From assembly GCA_016715865.1 (NCBI GenBank), contig JADJXM010000031.1, positions 1 to 6,486 of the forward strand: a stretch of DNA of 6,486 nt, in the 5' to 3' direction. The notes under the pieces were generated by a model. That model searched no databases, was not told the origin of the DNA, and worked only from the letters and a program-made list of their open reading frames with translations. The stretch comes from Acidobacteriota bacterium (lineage in GTDB: Bacteria; Acidobacteriota; Blastocatellia; RBC074). Position 1 is the first letter of the stretch; every line of letters begins with the position of its first letter. A program made the translations under genes and the position numbers. Below, in pieces: positions 5,528 to 6,486 of this stretch.

Positions 5528-6486
5528 TTAAATCGACTCCGCGCCGCGGTTAAACATCTGCTCAGCCCTGATCGCCCGCGCCTCGGCATCGGCCTCGACC
5601 AGTTGAGACTCCGCTTCCGCGTCAAAATCCTCGGGCAATTTCCCGGCCCGGCGGAATATCTGGTAAATAGTGTTGCGGCTGAAGATATTGTCGGCCGATT
5701 CGATCCAGACGCGCATTTCCTCAGGCGAGAGGGTCAATTCCTGCATCGTTGCGCCGAGGTTGATCGATCCGCCCGAGTCGTAGCCCAGATATGCGGCGTG
5801 AAAACCCAAGGCAAGCTCAATTCCGTCCTTGAGCGAGCGAGCGGCGGCGGCTAAATCCGACTCTTCCTGTACCTGGTCCAGTAATTCCTCGGTAGCCGTA
5901 TTCGCTTCCGGCTTTTTACCGGCAATGATGGACATTCCCAATGCGGCCATTTGCTCCTCAAGGTGGTGCAAATCCTCTTTTGCCGCTCCGAGGCTGGCGC
6001 CGGTCGTTTCCGCGAATGCGACGTGGCCGTTATTGGAATCAACATCGAAGAAGGTGCGCGGCCCGATGGTCTCAATCTTCCGGCTCGCATCCCGGCCACG
6101 AAACCAGAGAATCGGACGGCTGGCGAGGTGGAGGTAGACCGAATAATCGGAATATTTCTGATAGTGAGCCAAGTTGATCAAGGCCAGATCGAGCAGCGGG
6201 CGCGATGTCAGATAGCCGGTTTTTCGGCCATAAATGAGCCGCTACGGGGATTTCAGGCAGGGTCGAGACCCCTGCATCCTCCATTATCCACGTGCGCTGA
6301 GAGCCTGTATCCGTCTCGCGCCATAGTTCCCACGATCCGGGGCGCAAAACGCGGTATCTGATCACTTCTTTTTCGGCAAATTGGCCGGCCGATTCGTTGG
6401 TGATTTCGCGGAATGTGATCTGAGCCAGCCGCGTCTTTCCGTTAACCTGCTCGACACGCCAGTTGACCGCCTGTGATGCGTCATAG
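5528..6486 (-). CDS. Phage portal protein, DUF4055 type; 5' end outside window, frame broken near 6241
   Basis: The portal forms the dodecameric ring at one capsid vertex through which DNA is packaged and to which the neck attaches. The window holds about 318 codons in two frames. The first (6485 to 6243, 81 codons) reads NWRVEQVNGKTRL, then YRVLRPGSWELWRE, then TLPEIPV. The second (6241 to 5531, 237 codons) starts RLIYGRKTG and reads RPLLDLALINLAHYQ, followed by TGASLGAAKEDLHHLEEQM. I recognise this order (INWR..., IPV..., PLLDLA.lN.AHYQ, TG......L..LE.QM) as typical of DUF4055 portals. Such proteins are usually roughly 450 to 500 residues, so about 150 N-terminal residues lie beyond 6486. 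The TTG at 6181 and GTG at 6365 are internal codons, not starts. The stop is TAA, with a second in-frame TAA two codons later. The scaffold gene follows after a 93-base spacer. The family call is firm; whether the gene is intact in nature is not. Confidence 0.9.
6225..6245 (-). other. Frameshift site inside the portal gene
   Basis: Portal-like sequence stops in one frame after TLPEIPV (Val codon 6245-6243) and resumes in another with RLIYGRKTGYL (Arg codon 6241-6239). Reading 6242 as one extra base, or assuming two lost bases, joins the halves with roughly the expected spacing. The downstream frame has a TAG at 6244-6242, so the switch must lie after that codon and before about 6225. Removing one C from the CCCC run just upstream would place this TAG in frame, so an error in that run cannot explain the break. 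No classical slippery heptamer is visible. A sequencing or assembly indel, or a true mutation, is more likely than programmed frameshifting. Confidence 0.8.

Noticed and set aside
5528..6181. A separate 217-residue gene starting at TTG 6181
   Set aside because: The TTG is an internal Leu codon in the conserved LLDLALINLAHYQ segment. The frame stays open upstream to 6241 with portal-like sequence.
6072..6242. Continuation of the upstream portal frame beyond the frame switch (AHLWPKNRLSD onward)
   Set aside because: It stops resembling the family at once, while the other frame carries the conserved portal residues.
1..6486. Hidden defence system, CRISPR array, tRNA or mobile element
   Set aside because: Nearly all bases are taken by recognisable structural genes; the remaining gaps are at most 93 bases and show no such structure.

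Overview
The window is a compact head-and-neck gene block of a tailed bacteriophage (Caudoviricetes), either a free phage or a prophage. All genes lie on the minus strand, so the biological order runs from position 6486 down to 1. The tail-terminator-like and tail-tube-like genes at the low end point to a long-tailed, probably siphovirus-type particle. Clear Shine-Dalgarno sites (AAGGAG, AGGAGG, GGAGG, GAGGGG) and moderately high G+C indicate a bacterial host. The host genus cannot be told from the sequence.

Layout in transcription order: portal protein of the DUF4055 type (5' end outside the window, reading frame broken near 6241); a scaffold-like coiled-coil protein; an HK97-fold-type major capsid protein; a capsid cement protein resembling Bbp16; a 210-residue Gly/Ala/Thr-rich protein, probably a second decoration protein; a 113-residue head protein with a lysine-rich tail; a head-tail adaptor of the DnaT-like family with a Gly/Tyr insertion; a probable head-closure (stopper) protein; a 46-residue small gene; an HK97-gp10-like neck/tail-completion protein; a probable tail terminator; and the first 84 codons of a probable tail tube protein running off the low end.

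These genes build the capsid, its portal vertex and the connector to the tail. The scaffold would guide coat assembly and then leave, and the cement and decoration proteins would stabilise the shell. The adaptor, stopper, gp10-like protein and terminator would stack beneath the portal and join the tail tube. From the 210-residue gene down, genes are joined by 1-, 4- or 8-base overlaps or gaps of 11 bases or less, which implies translational coupling. Longer spacers occur only around the scaffold and major capsid genes. The two spacers flanking the capsid gene each hold a short hairpin just after tandem in-frame stop codons.

No tRNA, rRNA, CRISPR array, insertion sequence, attachment site or integrase is visible, and no plus-strand gene is supported. 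I see no new defence or regulatory system. The points worth a second look are the broken portal frame, the hairpins flanking the capsid gene, the unannotated 46-codon gene, the adaptor insertion and the basic tail.
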